DNA of 41,259 nt from Deltaproteobacteria bacterium (GTDB taxonomy: Bacteria > Myxococcota_A > UBA9160 > SMWR01). Made by a program: the position numbers and the translations under genes. The DNA lies in NCBI GenBank assembly GCA_019310965.1, contig JAFDDG010000051.1, positions 1-41,259 on the forward strand, given 5' to 3'. Of the stretch, positions 8,717 through 17,706 are shown piece after piece; positions within the stretch are counted from its first letter, which is position 1, and the number at the start of each line of letters is the position of its first letter. The notes beneath the pieces were generated by a model. The model did no database searches, was not told where the DNA came from, and saw only the letters and a program-made list of their open reading frames with translations.

Positions 8717-9946
8717 CTACACCCGTAGCTCGACCTGCGTGACGCCAAACGCGAAGGGTCGGGCCGCGCGCGCAGCGATCGCCCGGACGAGCGGGAAGCG
8801 CAGCAATTTCGTCAGCCCACGGACGCGTTCCCCCCGCCAGCCTGCCCGCAAGACCAGCTTGGGCGGCTGGGCTTGCATTCGCTGGATGGCTCTCACCTCG
8901 GGCACGCGCTCGAGCTCGATGCGCCGCGCAGCTGCGTCGAGCTCGGCCCCACCGCCGCCGGCTCGCATCGCCCGGACCAGGTGGTTCGCCGCGACGATCG
9001 AGTCGCGAAGTGCGATGTTGATGCCCTGGGCGCCGACCGGGGAATGCGTATGAGCAGCATCCCCGATCAGCAACACCCCCGGCTTGCACCAGCTCCGGAC
9101 GCGCTCCGCGGCCGTGGAGAGCAGGAAGGGCTGCGAGATCCGATCACAGTTCTCTCGAAGATGCGAGGCGAGGTCGCCGGACACGTGGTTGGCCATCTCC
9201 TCCACCCAGCTCTCTACACCGCGGGAACGCAGCTCACCCCAGGTCCCCTTCAGGATGACCCAGGCGAGCTGCAGCTTGTCGTCGGGCGCGCGGTAGCAGA
9301 TGAGAAGGTGCGCGTTTCCCAGGTAGAAGTGGGCCTGGGGAACTGCCTCGAACGTTCTCGGAAGCGGGAGCTTGCACCACACCACGTCCATCGCGACCCG
9401 ATCGACGTCGACTTCGAATTGAGCCGCGCGGCGTACGCGCGAGCTCCGGCCGTCCGCACCGATCACCAGATCGGCCTCGAACTCGACCGCTCCCGCCTCT
9501 GTCCTGGCCTGCACTCCGCAGGCTCGCCCGTCCCTGTGCAGCAGTGCACCCACCGTCGCGCCACGCTCGAAGCGAAAACCGGGATGCCTCGCACTCTCGG
9601 CGATGATGGCCTCGAGCATGTGGGGTTGCGAGACGAACCGGGGTGAGTTCTCGCCGAAGATCTCTTCTTCGAGCTCCAGGCGCAGGAATCGCTCGCGGCG
9701 GTTGTAGCCCTCGAACAAGACCGGACGCGCCGTGGGAACGCTCTCGAGAATCCCCCCGAGCCCCATCTCGCGCAGTGCAATCACACCCGAAGGGGTCAGT
9801 GCCTCGCCGCGGAACTCGCGCGCGAAATCCGACTGGCGCTCGAGCAGGGTCACGCGCAGTCCGCGAGATGCCAGCAGAAAGGCGAGCGTCGCGCCTGCAG
9901 GTCCAGCGCCAACGATGATGACCCGAGCCCCGTGGTCTTCGGTCAC
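8717..9946 (-). CDS. FAD-dependent monooxygenase, p-hydroxybenzoate hydroxylase fold
   Basis: A 409-residue group A flavoprotein monooxygenase. It has the N-terminal GxGxxG Rossmann motif (VIIVGAGPAGATLAFLLASRG), the DG fingerprint (LVIGADGRSSRVRR), and the GD motif LLIGDAAHTHSPVGAQGIN that binds FAD ribose. SPVGAQGIN is diagnostic for UbiH/PHBH-like enzymes. Such enzymes hydroxylate aromatic or polycyclic substrates using NAD(P)H and O2. The start is GTG at 9946 with GGAGGA five bases upstream. It is the last gene of a minus-strand run that begins at 14158, and follows a VOC protein by 63 bases, suggesting co-transcription. Its substrate is unknown. Confidence 0.88.
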   Translation of the reverse strand: MTEDHGARVIIVGAGPAGATLAFLLASRGLRVTLLERQSDFAREFRGEALTPSGVIALREMGLGGILESVPTARPVLFEGYNRRERFLRLELEEEIFGENSPRFVSQPHMLEAIIAESARHPGFRFERGATVGALLHRDGRACGVQARTEAGAVEFEADLVIGADGRSSRVRRAAQFEVDVDRVAMDVVWCKLPLPRTFEAVPQAHFYLGNAHLLICYRAPDDKLQLAWVILKGTWGELRSRGVESWVEEMANHVSGDLASHLRENCDRISQPFLLSTAAERVRSWCKPGVLLIGDAAHTHSPVGAQGINIALRDSIVAANHLVRAMRAGGGGAELDAAARRIELERVPEVRAIQRMQAQPPKLVLRAGWRGERVRGLTKLLRFPLVRAIAARAARPFAFGVTQVELRV

Positions 9947-10009
9947 CGTGTCCTCCGCTGCGCTCGTCTATCTCGCATAGCGTTCATCGGGCTCCTGCGG
10001 CCCGAGGCC

Positions 10010-10558
10010 TCAGAGGTCCGCGTACTCGATGTTACGGATCGGATCGCGGCCATCCCAACTGGCCGCGTCGGCAATCCCGCTCTCGAAGATCTTGCGCAAC
10101 TGTGGGGAGGCTTCGAGGAACTCGATCCACACATCGGGCATTGCGGTCGATTGGCAGTAGAAGTAGCGACCGCCCCCTTTGTCGCCCATCGAGCAGACTC
10201 GTTCGAAGCCCTGGTCCCGGGCACGCGCGACGTCCGCGTCGACGTCGTCCGAAAAGAACGCGACGTGGTGGACGCCCCAGCGCCTGGATGCGATGGCAGG
10301 CTGGTACGGGGTCGGCTCGTCGGGCGCATTCAACGACTGCACGAGCTGAATCTGGAGATCGCCCATGTAGGCCAGCCCTTCGTGAATCCGGAGCGTGAAG
10401 TCGCGGCCGTCGAAGTGGGTATCGAGTTCGATGTTGCGGAAGCAGGTCCACGGGCCGAGGCCTGCCAGGCGGAGCCAGTGCTCCATCGCGGCGTCGATGT
10501 CTTCGACGAGGTAGGCGATCTGTACCACCCTTCCGAAACCCTGGCCGATTGCAAGCAT
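10010..10558 (-). CDS. VOC (glyoxalase/dioxygenase superfamily) protein
   Basis: A 182-residue VOC-fold protein. The opening VVQIAYLVEDIDAAMEHW and GLGPW are typical of the first beta-alpha-beta unit in ring-cleavage or lactone-processing VOC proteins. The second module starts at WGVHHVAFFSDDVDADV and ends in AMPDVWIEFLEASP with a C-terminal Glu in the metal-ligand position. Start choice: ATG at 10558 has GGGG about eight bases upstream and begins at the family's usual N-terminus; an in-frame ATG at 10600 would add 14 unlike residues. It lies between another VOC gene and the FAD monooxygenase. Its reaction is unknown. Confidence 0.82.
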   Translation of the reverse strand: MLAIGQGFGRVVQIAYLVEDIDAAMEHWLRLAGLGPWTCFRNIELDTHFDGRDFTLRIHEGLAYMGDLQIQLVQSLNAPDEPTPYQPAIASRRWGVHHVAFFSDDVDADVARARDQGFERVCSMGDKGGGRYFYCQSTAMPDVWIEFLEASPQLRKIFESGIADAASWDGRDPIRNIEYADL

Positions 10559-10648
10559 GAGATCATCCCCCGCTCTGCGATCCCAACGTGGTCCAATCAC
10601 CAGCGGGGTGGCGGGCGGACGCGTCCAGCCGCGCGCGCACCCTCCCGT

Positions 10649-11239
10649 TCAGAGATCGAGCCGGACCTGGAGCTCGAACTGCTGTCCCGTGGTGAGCACA
10701 CCGCCGGAGCACAGATCGGTGTGAACGAAGGTCTGGACGACACGCTCGTCGGCGTGACCAGGCTCGCCGGGTCGGTAGATCTTGGAGAGCTGCGCACGGT
10801 CGGCGAGCTCGGGATCGGCCCCGATGCGCTCGACGGCCGCTTCCAGCTCGTCTACGGAGGGGAAAGCGAGCCCCAGGTGGGTCATCGCCTGCGGCTGCTG
10901 CGCGAAGTTCTTGCGCATGGCGCGTTCTGCCTCCGCCAGCGCCTTGTCGGCCGACAGCTGCGCTCGCAGGGACTTCTCGAACTCCCACTGTACCGGGAGC
11001 ACTTCCGAGGCGTAGAAGAGATTGTCGATGACGTCGTCGTCGCCGGCGTCGAGATAGATGATGAGGTAGGGGCCGGCGGCCGGCCCGAGATTCTCGGGCA
11101 GCGGGTCCGTCTGGGGGTCGAGCACCCGACAGCCCAGTGCGCGAAAGAAACGCGCCACGAGATCGCGCTCGCCCGGCGCGTACACGAGCTCGGCGTGATT
11201 GAGCATCTTGGCGTTGGGATCGCAGAGATTGCGCGCCAT
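10649..11239 (-). CDS. VOC-like protein, second copy
   Basis: A 196-residue protein with a VOC-like beginning (MLNHAELVYAPGERDLVARFFRALGC) and a second half-module at MTHLGLAFPSVDELEAAVERIG. It is divergent from the neighbouring VOC gene, with a longer helical linker (residues about 90-118), and it ends in HTDLCSGGVLTTGQQFELQVRLDL. GAGGAA precedes the ATG. Adjacent VOC genes usually bind different but related substrates or partner with the flavoenzymes beside them. Here the neighbours are a metallo-beta-lactamase-fold hydrolase and a flavin monooxygenase. Classification rests on the pattern of the two half-modules. Confidence 0.7.
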   Translation of the reverse strand: MARNLCDPNAKMLNHAELVYAPGERDLVARFFRALGCRVLDPQTDPLPENLGPAAGPYLIIYLDAGDDDVIDNLFYASEVLPVQWEFEKSLRAQLSADKALAEAERAMRKNFAQQPQAMTHLGLAFPSVDELEAAVERIGADPELADRAQLSKIYRPGEPGHADERVVQTFVHTDLCSGGVLTTGQQFELQVRLDL

Positions 11240-11336
11240 GGGCTTATTCCTCGCATTGATTTCCAGGGTTTGGAGTCAGTGGGCGGCGGCAGGCGGGGCT
11301 CCCCGTGGTCCTCGGGGGTTCGCCGCCGATGCTCAT

Positions 11337-12182
11337 TCAGGCGTCGAGGCGGTATGTGTCTCCGTCGCGCACGATGTGGCCCGCCGTCGGCGTCGCGAAG
11401 TGCGTGCCAATCACGAGCACGGGCTGCTCGGCGTAGCGCCCGAGAAACTCGCGCTTCGTGCGCTGGCTCTGCTCCTTGTCGAAGTCGACGGACGTCGTCC
11501 AGTCGGGCCGCGCGATCTGGCAGGGGTGGTGGAGCATGTCTCCCGTGATCACGGCCTCTTCCCCCGCCGAGCGGATGTGCACGCTCACGTGACCGGGGGT
11601 GTGGCCGGGTGTCGGCTCGAGCGCGACCTCCGCACAGACCTTGTGGTCCATCTCGACCAGCTCGGCGAGTCCTGCATCGACGATCGGCTGCACGGACTCG
11701 CCAAAGACGGGGCCCACCATGTCGGGCTCGTCCTTCCAGTACTCGAACTCCTTGCGTCCGAACAGATAACGAGCGTTGCGAAAGGTCGGCGCCCACTTTC
11801 CATTCTCGAGCACGGTGTTGAAGCCCACGTGGTCGACGTGGAGGTGCGTGCAGAGAACGGTGTCGATCGCGTCGCGAGTTCCGCCCTGGCTCGCGAGGTC
11901 GTCGAGGAAACTGCTCGAGCGCTGGCTCCAGGCCGGCATCGAGAGATCCTTGTCGTTGCCGATGCAGGTGTCGACCAGGATCTTGCGGTCCGGAGTCTCG
12001 ACGAGCAACCCGTGGATGCTCAGGATCATGTTGCCGTCCGCGTCCACGTAGTGGGGCGAGAGCCAGGAAATGGACCCGAGCATCTCCTTCGTGACCTCGG
12101 GCAGGATCATGGGCCCGAGGTCGTACGCCGTGTCGTCGACGATCCGAGTGACGGTGACCTCTCCGATTCTCCAGCGAAGCAT
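11337..12182 (-). CDS. Metallo-beta-lactamase fold hydrolase
   Basis: A 281-residue MBL-fold protein. The binuclear metal site is complete: THLHVDHVG (H113, H115, D117, H118), TPGHTPGH, ITGDMLHHP and a C-terminal GTHFATPTAGH. ILVDTCIGNDKDLSMPAW after the first sheet is typical of the MBL clade related to quorum-quenching lactonases and other ester or lactone hydrolases. With VOC proteins and a flavin monooxygenase in the same run, lactone or thioester hydrolysis in a ring-degradation route is plausible but unproven. The ATG at 12182 is preferred over 12206 because GGAGGG lies six bases upstream. Confidence 0.87.
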   Translation of the reverse strand: MLRWRIGEVTVTRIVDDTAYDLGPMILPEVTKEMLGSISWLSPHYVDADGNMILSIHGLLVETPDRKILVDTCIGNDKDLSMPAWSQRSSSFLDDLASQGGTRDAIDTVLCTHLHVDHVGFNTVLENGKWAPTFRNARYLFGRKEFEYWKDEPDMVGPVFGESVQPIVDAGLAELVEMDHKVCAEVALEPTPGHTPGHVSVHIRSAGEEAVITGDMLHHPCQIARPDWTTSVDFDKEQSQRTKREFLGRYAEQPVLVIGTHFATPTAGHIVRDGDTYRLDA

Positions 12183-12271
12183 GGGCGTCCCTCCGTCTCG
12201 CATCATACGCGTTCAAGCCCGAAGGAGGAGAACTTGCGATCGACTTCAGTTCTTCGCCCGAGATCGCGGAG

Positions 12272-13009
12272 CTACGGCCTGGCGACCCGGCTTGCCCCGG
12301 CCCCCCGCTCACTGAGGACGCTCGGGCGGCGCAGCAGCACGATGCCAGCCCAGAGCATCCACACCGATGAGAAGTGCACCTGATAGTCGTGCACGAAGCC
12401 GAGTCTGGCTTGGACCTCCGCGCCGAAGAGCGGATCGATTGCGCTGATCGCGGCGGCGACGCCGATCGACTGGAGCCCCCGGCCGAGCCAGCGCTCCTCG
12501 GCCGCCAACATGCCACCCATCGTCCAGGTCCAGATCAGCCAGGGAAACATCGAAAATTGCCAGAGTCCCAGACGCACCGAGGCGACGGATGCCTCCCACG
12601 CAGCCTCCAGCCCGACCCGCAGCTCGGCGTCTGCCTCCGGGTAGACGGCCAGGACGCCGGTGGTTGCGCCGATCAGGACGCTCGTCGCGACCACCGCGAG
12701 TACCACGAAGAGAAGGCCGCAGCAGCCCGCGAAGTCGACGAGAACGGGATTCTCGGAGCGAAACCAGTGCCACAGGAAGAGGATGAGCGGTGCGCGCAGC
12801 AGGTAGTAGCCAAGGAAATCGAAGATTCCCCAGGCGAAGACGAGCCTGGAATTGGCCACATCGATCGCTTCTACCGGGAGGTATCCGAGCCTCGCGTCGA
12901 ACTCGACCGCCGCCACGATGGCATAGATCGCAGCGAGGCAGAGAACGAAGGAGAGTACGGAAATCCATCCGACGGTCTTCTGGGCATCCAAGCGTGCGGT
13001 GATCGACAT
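12272..13009 (-). CDS. Multi-pass membrane protein of unknown function
   Basis: A 245-residue hydrophobic protein with about six membrane segments (roughly residues 13-36, 57-80, 95-118, 148-168, 178-192 and 215-228 by eye). Notable loop motifs are LLRAPLILFLWHWFRSENP and MFPWLIWTWTMGGMLAAEERWLG. The C-terminus is basic, suggesting a cytoplasmic tail. The overall look is close to small DUF4386-like integral membrane proteins, but I cannot assign a family confidently. It sits 54 bases downstream of the PLP-enzyme gene and 89 bases upstream of the metallo-beta-lactamase gene, so it is probably part of the same transcript. Confidence 0.62.
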   Translation of the reverse strand: MSITARLDAQKTVGWISVLSFVLCLAAIYAIVAAVEFDARLGYLPVEAIDVANSRLVFAWGIFDFLGYYLLRAPLILFLWHWFRSENPVLVDFAGCCGLLFVVLAVVATSVLIGATTGVLAVYPEADAELRVGLEAAWEASVASVRLGLWQFSMFPWLIWTWTMGGMLAAEERWLGRGLQSIGVAAAISAIDPLFGAEVQARLGFVHDYQVHFSSVWMLWAGIVLLRRPSVLSERGAGASRVARP

Positions 13010-13063
13010 CGTCCCTCTCCTATTCGCCCGCCTGCGGCGGTGCGTCGAACTCCAAGTTCCAGC

Positions 13064-14158
13064 TCAAGCCTGAGCCAGCTCGTTCTGGTAGGCGAAGATG
13101 CCCGGGGTGCCGCCGGTATGTATGAACAGCACCTCGCTCCCGGTTGGAATGCGGCCTTCTTCAACGCGATGGATCAGCCCGGCCATGCAACGGCCGCTAT
13201 AGACGGGGTCGAGCAAGAGCGCCTGCTTCTCCGCCGCCAGACGGATCGCCGACCGCACGGGTTCGTTCATCAGGCCATACCCTGGGGCCAGGACCGTATC
13301 GTCGACGATGACGTCTCGATCGGTGATCTCCAGATCGATGCCCAATAGCGCGACGACCTCACGCGCCCGGCGCAAGACCCGCGGTCGTTGCTGTTCGGCG
13401 TCGCGGCGGACGCAGACGCCCAGAATCGGCACTTGCCAGCCGATGGCACGGGCGCCAACCAGAAAACCCGCATGAGTGAGGCCACTGCCCGACGGGACCA
13501 CCACATGGCTGGGCGATTGCCCCATTGCCTGAAACTGCTGCCAGGTTTCGCACGCCGCTTCGACATATCCCAGGGCGCCGACCGGCGGGTGATCGAGGCC
13601 CAGATGGATGACGAAAGGGTGGCGGCCTTCGCGGCGCAGCCGGTCGGCGATCTCATCGAGATTCTGGTCTGCCGCTGCCTCGTTCTCGCCTTCTGCGAAG
13701 TAGTGGATCTTCGCCCCCAGCAGGCGGTCCAACAAGATGTTGCCCGAATTGCGATAGCAGGGATCATCCGTTGGCACGCGCTCTTCCAGTTGGACCTCCG
13801 GATGCCACCCGAGGTGCCGGGCTGCGGCCGCGGCAAGGCGCACGAAGTTCGATTGCAACGCCCCGGTGATCAGGACCGTATCCGCACCTTCGGCCGCTCC
13901 AGGGCCCAAATAGTATTCCAACTGGCGCACCTTGTTTCCGCCCATGGCGAGACCGTTGCAATCGTCGCGCTTGGCCCAGAGCGTGATGCCGAGATGTGGT
14001 CCGAGGTTCTTCAATTCCTCGAGCGGCGTTTCACCGTGCGAGAGCGTCACCCTGGGATGGGTCGCCAGTGCCGACAACGCGGCGTCTAAACGAGCATTAG
14101 CTTGTGCCAACCGAGATTCCTCACGAAGCGGGCAGATCCCGTGGCCAACACTAGTCAC
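13064..14158 (-). CDS. PLP-dependent D-cysteine desulfhydrase / ACC deaminase family protein
   Basis: A 364-residue fold-type II PLP enzyme. The PLP lysine is K76 in GLAMGGNKVRQLEYYL, preceded by WAKRDD. The phosphate-binding SGSGLTHAGFLVGA and the LLDPVYSGRCMAGLI and HTGGTPGIFAY blocks follow the D-cysteine desulfhydrase/ACC deaminase pattern. Members cleave D-cysteine to pyruvate, H2S and ammonia, or act on related D-amino acids or 1-aminocyclopropane carboxylate; sequence alone does not separate these. The N-terminus is about 20 residues longer than usual, so the true start may be internal. It is the first gene of the minus-strand run and diverges from the TPR lipoprotein across a 192-base gap. 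Confidence 0.85.
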   Translation of the reverse strand: MTSVGHGICPLREESRLAQANARLDAALSALATHPRVTLSHGETPLEELKNLGPHLGITLWAKRDDCNGLAMGGNKVRQLEYYLGPGAAEGADTVLITGALQSNFVRLAAAAARHLGWHPEVQLEERVPTDDPCYRNSGNILLDRLLGAKIHYFAEGENEAAADQNLDEIADRLRREGRHPFVIHLGLDHPPVGALGYVEAACETWQQFQAMGQSPSHVVVPSGSGLTHAGFLVGARAIGWQVPILGVCVRRDAEQQRPRVLRRAREVVALLGIDLEITDRDVIVDDTVLAPGYGLMNEPVRSAIRLAAEKQALLLDPVYSGRCMAGLIHRVEEGRIPTGSEVLFIHTGGTPGIFAYQNELAQA

Positions 14159-14350
14159 CGGAGCGTGCCCCTGCCGCGTTCCGGCACGAAAAAATCGCCG
14201 CCATTCGCCATCTGTTCACCCCCCGGCCGTTGGGTTCCCCAGCGCGCCCTGCTGACCAGCTCTACCAGAGAGGCGGAAGACCGGCGCTGCGAGCGACGCC
14301 CGGGAGTGGCGGCATCGTCGGGGGCGCCGCGTTCGTCCTATTCTCCCGCC

Positions 14351-15271
14351 ATGCTCACAGCCATCTCAGCAGGCAATGCCCCGCAGCGCGGCGCGGCAGT
14401 GCGCCTGCGCGCCGCCTGTGCCCTGGCAGCGCTCCTCGCCTGCGTGCCCGCGGGGCGCGAACGCATCGAGGTGAGCTCCGACCTCTCACCCGGGGGGCTC
14501 GCTCGCGCGCGCGTCGATCTCGAGAGCCGGCGCGCGGCACAGCCGGGCTCGCTCGCTGTGCGCATCGCCCTCGGTCAGGTGTACTACCGGCTGGCGCGCG
14601 ACGCCTTGGATCGCACGCGGGACGAAGCGGCGTATCTGCGCTGGTTCGAGCAAGCCACCGCAGAGTTCGTCGCCGCGCTCGAGCTCGACCCGAGGCAAGC
14701 GGAGCCACACCTCTACCTCGGCGCGATGGACGCCTATCGCGGAGATCTGAACGCGGCGCTGCGTAGTATGCGCATCTCCAAGCGCCTCGAACCGTCGGGA
14801 GTCGCCTACACGAACATCGCCGAGGTGTTGATCTACCAGGATAGGCTCGACCAGGCGCGCGAGTGGAACGCTCTCGCTGTGCGCCGCCGCGCTCCCTACG
14901 GCGCCGTGGCCTTCAACGACATGCTGCTGGCGTGGAAGTCGGGCGAACTACGCGTTGCGCACGGAAACTTCGAGCGCCTGCGCATCCATGCCCCCGAGAT
15001 GCTCCGCGAGATCAACATGGCGCGCCTGCCGGAGGAGCCGCGCCGCTTCGAAGACTTCGCGGCGTACTGCTGCCGGAGCCCGGCCTGCGGTCCCTACATG
15101 CAGAACGCCTGCGCCGATCTCTCGCTCGAAATCGAGGAGCGTCAGCTGTCGGACGAAGCGGTGCGGCGAGAGCTCGTGATCGAGTTGGAGCGCCAGCGGC
15201 GACTCCGGAAGGTCTACGAGCAGCGCAAGGAGCTCGAGATCGAAATCGAAGTGCCGTCCGACGAGCCCTAG
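14351..15271 (+). CDS. TPR-repeat lipoprotein with Cys cluster and C-terminal coiled coil
   Basis: A 306-residue predicted lipoprotein. A basic N-region, hydrophobic AACALAALLAC with lipobox L-L-A-C (Cys31), then tetratricopeptide-like helices from about residue 57 to 185 (ALGQVYYRLA, EFVAALELDPRQAEPHLYLGAM, NIAEVLIYQDRLDQAREWNALA). A Cys group follows (C240, C241, C246, C254 in YCCRSPACGP and NACADL), then a charged Arg/Glu coiled coil ending in an acidic tail. The Cys group in an exported protein suggests two disulfides or a metal. The function is probably as an envelope scaffold. The open frame extends to 14102, but 14351 is chosen because it begins the export signal. Confidence 0.68.
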   Translation: MLTAISAGNAPQRGAAVRLRAACALAALLACVPAGRERIEVSSDLSPGGLARARVDLESRRAAQPGSLAVRIALGQVYYRLARDALDRTRDEAAYLRWFEQATAEFVAALELDPRQAEPHLYLGAMDAYRGDLNAALRSMRISKRLEPSGVAYTNIAEVLIYQDRLDQAREWNALAVRRRAPYGAVAFNDMLLAWKSGELRVAHGNFERLRIHAPEMLREINMARLPEEPRRFEDFAAYCCRSPACGPYMQNACADLSLEIEERQLSDEAVRRELVIELERQRRLRKVYEQRKELEIEIEVPSDEP

Positions 15272-15308
15272 GCGGTCGCGTCGGTCGGAACCGCGCGAAA
15301 GCCTCCTG

Positions 15309-16262
15309 CTAGGAGTCCAGAGCCGGAAAGACCTGCTCCACCAGCAGTCGTGCACTCTCCCATGCGACGTCCGGATCCAGCCCGCCCATCAGCGGCTTGC
15401 AATAGAGGACATCGCTCTGCTTCAGGTAGTCGATCGCCTCATCCGGCGTGACGATCATGAATTCACCCGACGCGCGACACTCCTCGAGTGTCGCCGGAAC
15501 CGTCTGCTTCGGCACCTGAAAATGTGCCGTCCACTGCCAGTAGACGTCCGCGTCGTGCTGGGCGAACGGGCGCACGCGTTGCCAGGTTTCCTCCGGGTCG
15601 TTGCTGACGAAGAAATTCTTGTATGGGGTAGGGAATCGAATCTCGCCCGGCTCCTTGCCCAGTGCTTCGCATTCGGCGAGGTATTGCGGCACCGACGCCT
15701 CCATCGTGGCCATGAAGCCGTCGCCCAAGGCTGCCGCTCGCTTGATCGCAGCTTCAGACACTCCAGCGATGAAAATGGGAATGCGATCCTGTACGGGTAG
15801 CTGCTCGAGTACACCGGCTCTGCCATCCCAGGAGAACTCTTCGCCTGCCCAGGCCGCACGCAACATCGGGATCAGCTTGCCCATGAACTCCGGTGCCTTC
15901 AGGTTCCGCGGATACATGGCGCGCTCGGCCGGGTCGTAGCCCCAGGCCAGGGTGAGGTCCAGGCGGCCGTTGCTGACGATGTCGAGCTGGGCAGTCTGCT
16001 CTGCAAGTCTCACAGGGTCGTAGTTCGGCGCTACGACCGACTGCAGGCGCACGCGGCACTCTTTTGTGCGGGCCGCCATGGCGAAGCCAAACCCGATCGG
16101 GTCCGTCATGTAGGGCGCCATGTGGTGTTCCGACAGTACGGCGGCGTGCAGGTCGGTGCCCTGGTCCACGTATTCCGCGATGGCCAATGCCTCTCGATAG
16201 AGAACAGCAGGTTCGATCTCGCCCTCTTTGTTCATCATGTCGAAATGAAACTGCTTGATCAT
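15309..16262 (-). CDS. Luciferase-like monooxygenase (LLM class)
   Basis: A 317-residue bacterial-luciferase-fold flavin enzyme. Recognisable blocks are the N-terminal HFDMMNKEGEIEP, the AVLSEHHMAPYMTDP motif typical of alkanal/alkane-type monooxygenases, RLAEQTAQLDIVSNGRLDLTLAWG, and IPIFIAGVSEAAIKRAAALGDGF near the phosphate site. These enzymes use FMNH2 or F420H2 to oxidise or reduce small organic substrates. GGAAG lies five bases before the ATG at 16262. It is convergent with the TPR lipoprotein. The family is certain; cofactor and substrate are not. Confidence 0.86.
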   Translation of the reverse strand: MIKQFHFDMMNKEGEIEPAVLYREALAIAEYVDQGTDLHAAVLSEHHMAPYMTDPIGFGFAMAARTKECRVRLQSVVAPNYDPVRLAEQTAQLDIVSNGRLDLTLAWGYDPAERAMYPRNLKAPEFMGKLIPMLRAAWAGEEFSWDGRAGVLEQLPVQDRIPIFIAGVSEAAIKRAAALGDGFMATMEASVPQYLAECEALGKEPGEIRFPTPYKNFFVSNDPEETWQRVRPFAQHDADVYWQWTAHFQVPKQTVPATLEECRASGEFMIVTPDEAIDYLKQSDVLYCKPLMGGLDPDVAWESARLLVEQVFPALDS

Positions 16263-16639
16263 ATTTCTTCCCGCTGGTTGCTGCGCCACTCCTCTATACC
16301 TCGAAATTCCGGCAGACGGGAGCCCGCTGCTGTGATTGCTGCGAGCAATGCCGGTGGGCCAGCCGGCTTCGCAGCGGCGGAGCTTCCGGCGAGGCTGCGG
16401 GGCTTCCGCTTTCGCGACACCCCGTATTCGGCCCAGGGCTTCCTGAATGGGGCAGCCCACGCAGGTAGGGTGGTGGCGTGGAAGCTGTCGCCTACCGCCA
16501 CTGGCGAGTCCACTCGCAGCTCGTGGTCGGCTGCATCGACCACCTTCGAGCGGGTCGGGGAGTCGCCGGGAGCTGAGGGCACGCGAGGTCGGCCCTGGCA
16601 GGGGTGCTGTCATAGCACCTCGCCATCTCTTCACGTAGG
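16263..16639. other. Intergenic region, no gene seen
   Basis: This 377-base gap separates the divergent luciferase-like and EthD-like genes and presumably carries both promoters. A minus-strand open frame ends by overlapping the luciferase-like start codon (ATGA at 16259-16262), but its composition is low-complexity Ala/Pro/Ser/Arg without any recognisable domain. I see no convincing promoter pair, repeat or structured RNA. Confidence 0.4.
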
Positions 16640-16651
16640 ATGCCACCGACC

Positions 16652-17476
16652 ATGTCGACATCCGACGTTGCCTCACGCCTGGGTCCGATCGTTCATGCCC
16701 GCGTCGAGCTCGGCAGCGTGTTGGTGAGCCTGCTCGAAGCGCTCCCGGGACACGAGGTCGAGCTGCACCGCTGGTACGAGCGCGACCATTTCTATGCGGG
16801 CTGCATGGTGGGGCCCTATTTTTTTTCGGGTCGACGTTATGTCGCGACGCGCGCGCTGAAAGATCTGCGCTTCCCGGACACCACGCCGGTGGTCGACGAC
16901 ATTGCGCGCGGCTCCTACCTCGCGCTCTACTGGCTTCAGGCCGGGCATCACGAGGCGGCCGTCGAGTGGGCGGTGTCTCAGGTCAACTGGCTCGGCGCGA
17001 ACGACCGCATGGTGGGTCACCGCGCGCATGTGCACGCGGGGTTCTACCAGCTTCGCTGGCGTGTCGAGCGCGACGCGGATGGGGTGCCCGCAGAGCTGGC
17101 GCTCGAGCATCCCTTCGCGGGGGTCGTGCTCTTGATGGTCGATCGCGACGCAGGGGTCGATCGCGAGACCTTCGAGTCCGCATATCGCGCTTGGATCGAG
17201 CCGCGCCTGGCTGGAACCCCGGCCGCGCTCTGCCTGGGGCTCGAACCGGAGCCTCTGCCCGACGACGCACCCTCCTACGTGATGCGGCCTCCGGGACTCG
17301 AGCGCCGCTCCCTGCAGATGTTCTTCCTGCAGGGCGATCCGCGCGAGAGCTGGAATGAGTTGTTCTCGGAGCAGGATGCGTGGCTGCGCGAGGCTGGCCT
17401 GGGTTACGTGAGTTATGCGGCACCGTTCATTCCGACGATCCCGGGCACGGACCGTTATGCGGACGAGCTGTGGTGA
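16652..17476 (+). CDS. Hypothetical protein, possibly EthD-like dimeric alpha/beta barrel
   Basis: A 274-residue soluble protein. Near the N-terminus LHRWYERDHFYAGCMVGPYFF resembles the start of EthD/dabb-type dimeric ferredoxin-fold proteins, where a Trp-x(4)-His pair begins the barrel. A second possible module begins near MFFLQGDPRESWNELFSEQDAW. The His-rich middle (MVGHRAHVHAGFYQLRW) may form a ligand pocket. No signal peptide. The first ATG at 16640 is directly adjacent to a weak AGG, so the ATG at 16652 is preferred. It stands alone between the luciferase-like gene and the Baeyer-Villiger cluster. The EthD relation is tentative. Confidence 0.55.
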   Translation: MSTSDVASRLGPIVHARVELGSVLVSLLEALPGHEVELHRWYERDHFYAGCMVGPYFFSGRRYVATRALKDLRFPDTTPVVDDIARGSYLALYWLQAGHHEAAVEWAVSQVNWLGANDRMVGHRAHVHAGFYQLRWRVERDADGVPAELALEHPFAGVVLLMVDRDAGVDRETFESAYRAWIEPRLAGTPAALCLGLEPEPLPDDAPSYVMRPPGLERRSLQMFFLQGDPRESWNELFSEQDAWLREAGLGYVSYAAPFIPTIPGTDRYADELW

Positions 17477-17706
17477 ACCATCGGGATGAGCGGGGCAGGG
17501 CTGTTCTGAACCTCGTGTAGAGCGATTCGTTCGTTCCATCCAATCCGATTGGCGAGCCTGTCCGCAGCCGACGCGAGGCCGAGTTGCTCGCCGGTCGCGA
17601 GCGCTAGCACCCGCGTCGCGTCGGGAACCCGGATTCTCGCGTGGGATTGACAGCGACCCGGCGACTGACCTAAAGACATGAATTCGGATCAATGGAGACA
17701 TTCGCA

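Noticed and set aside
16259..16582. Minus-strand frame of 107 codons overlapping the luciferase-like start by ATGA
   Set aside because: The overlap looks operon-like, but the sequence is low-complexity, lacks a ribosome site that I can see and resembles no family.
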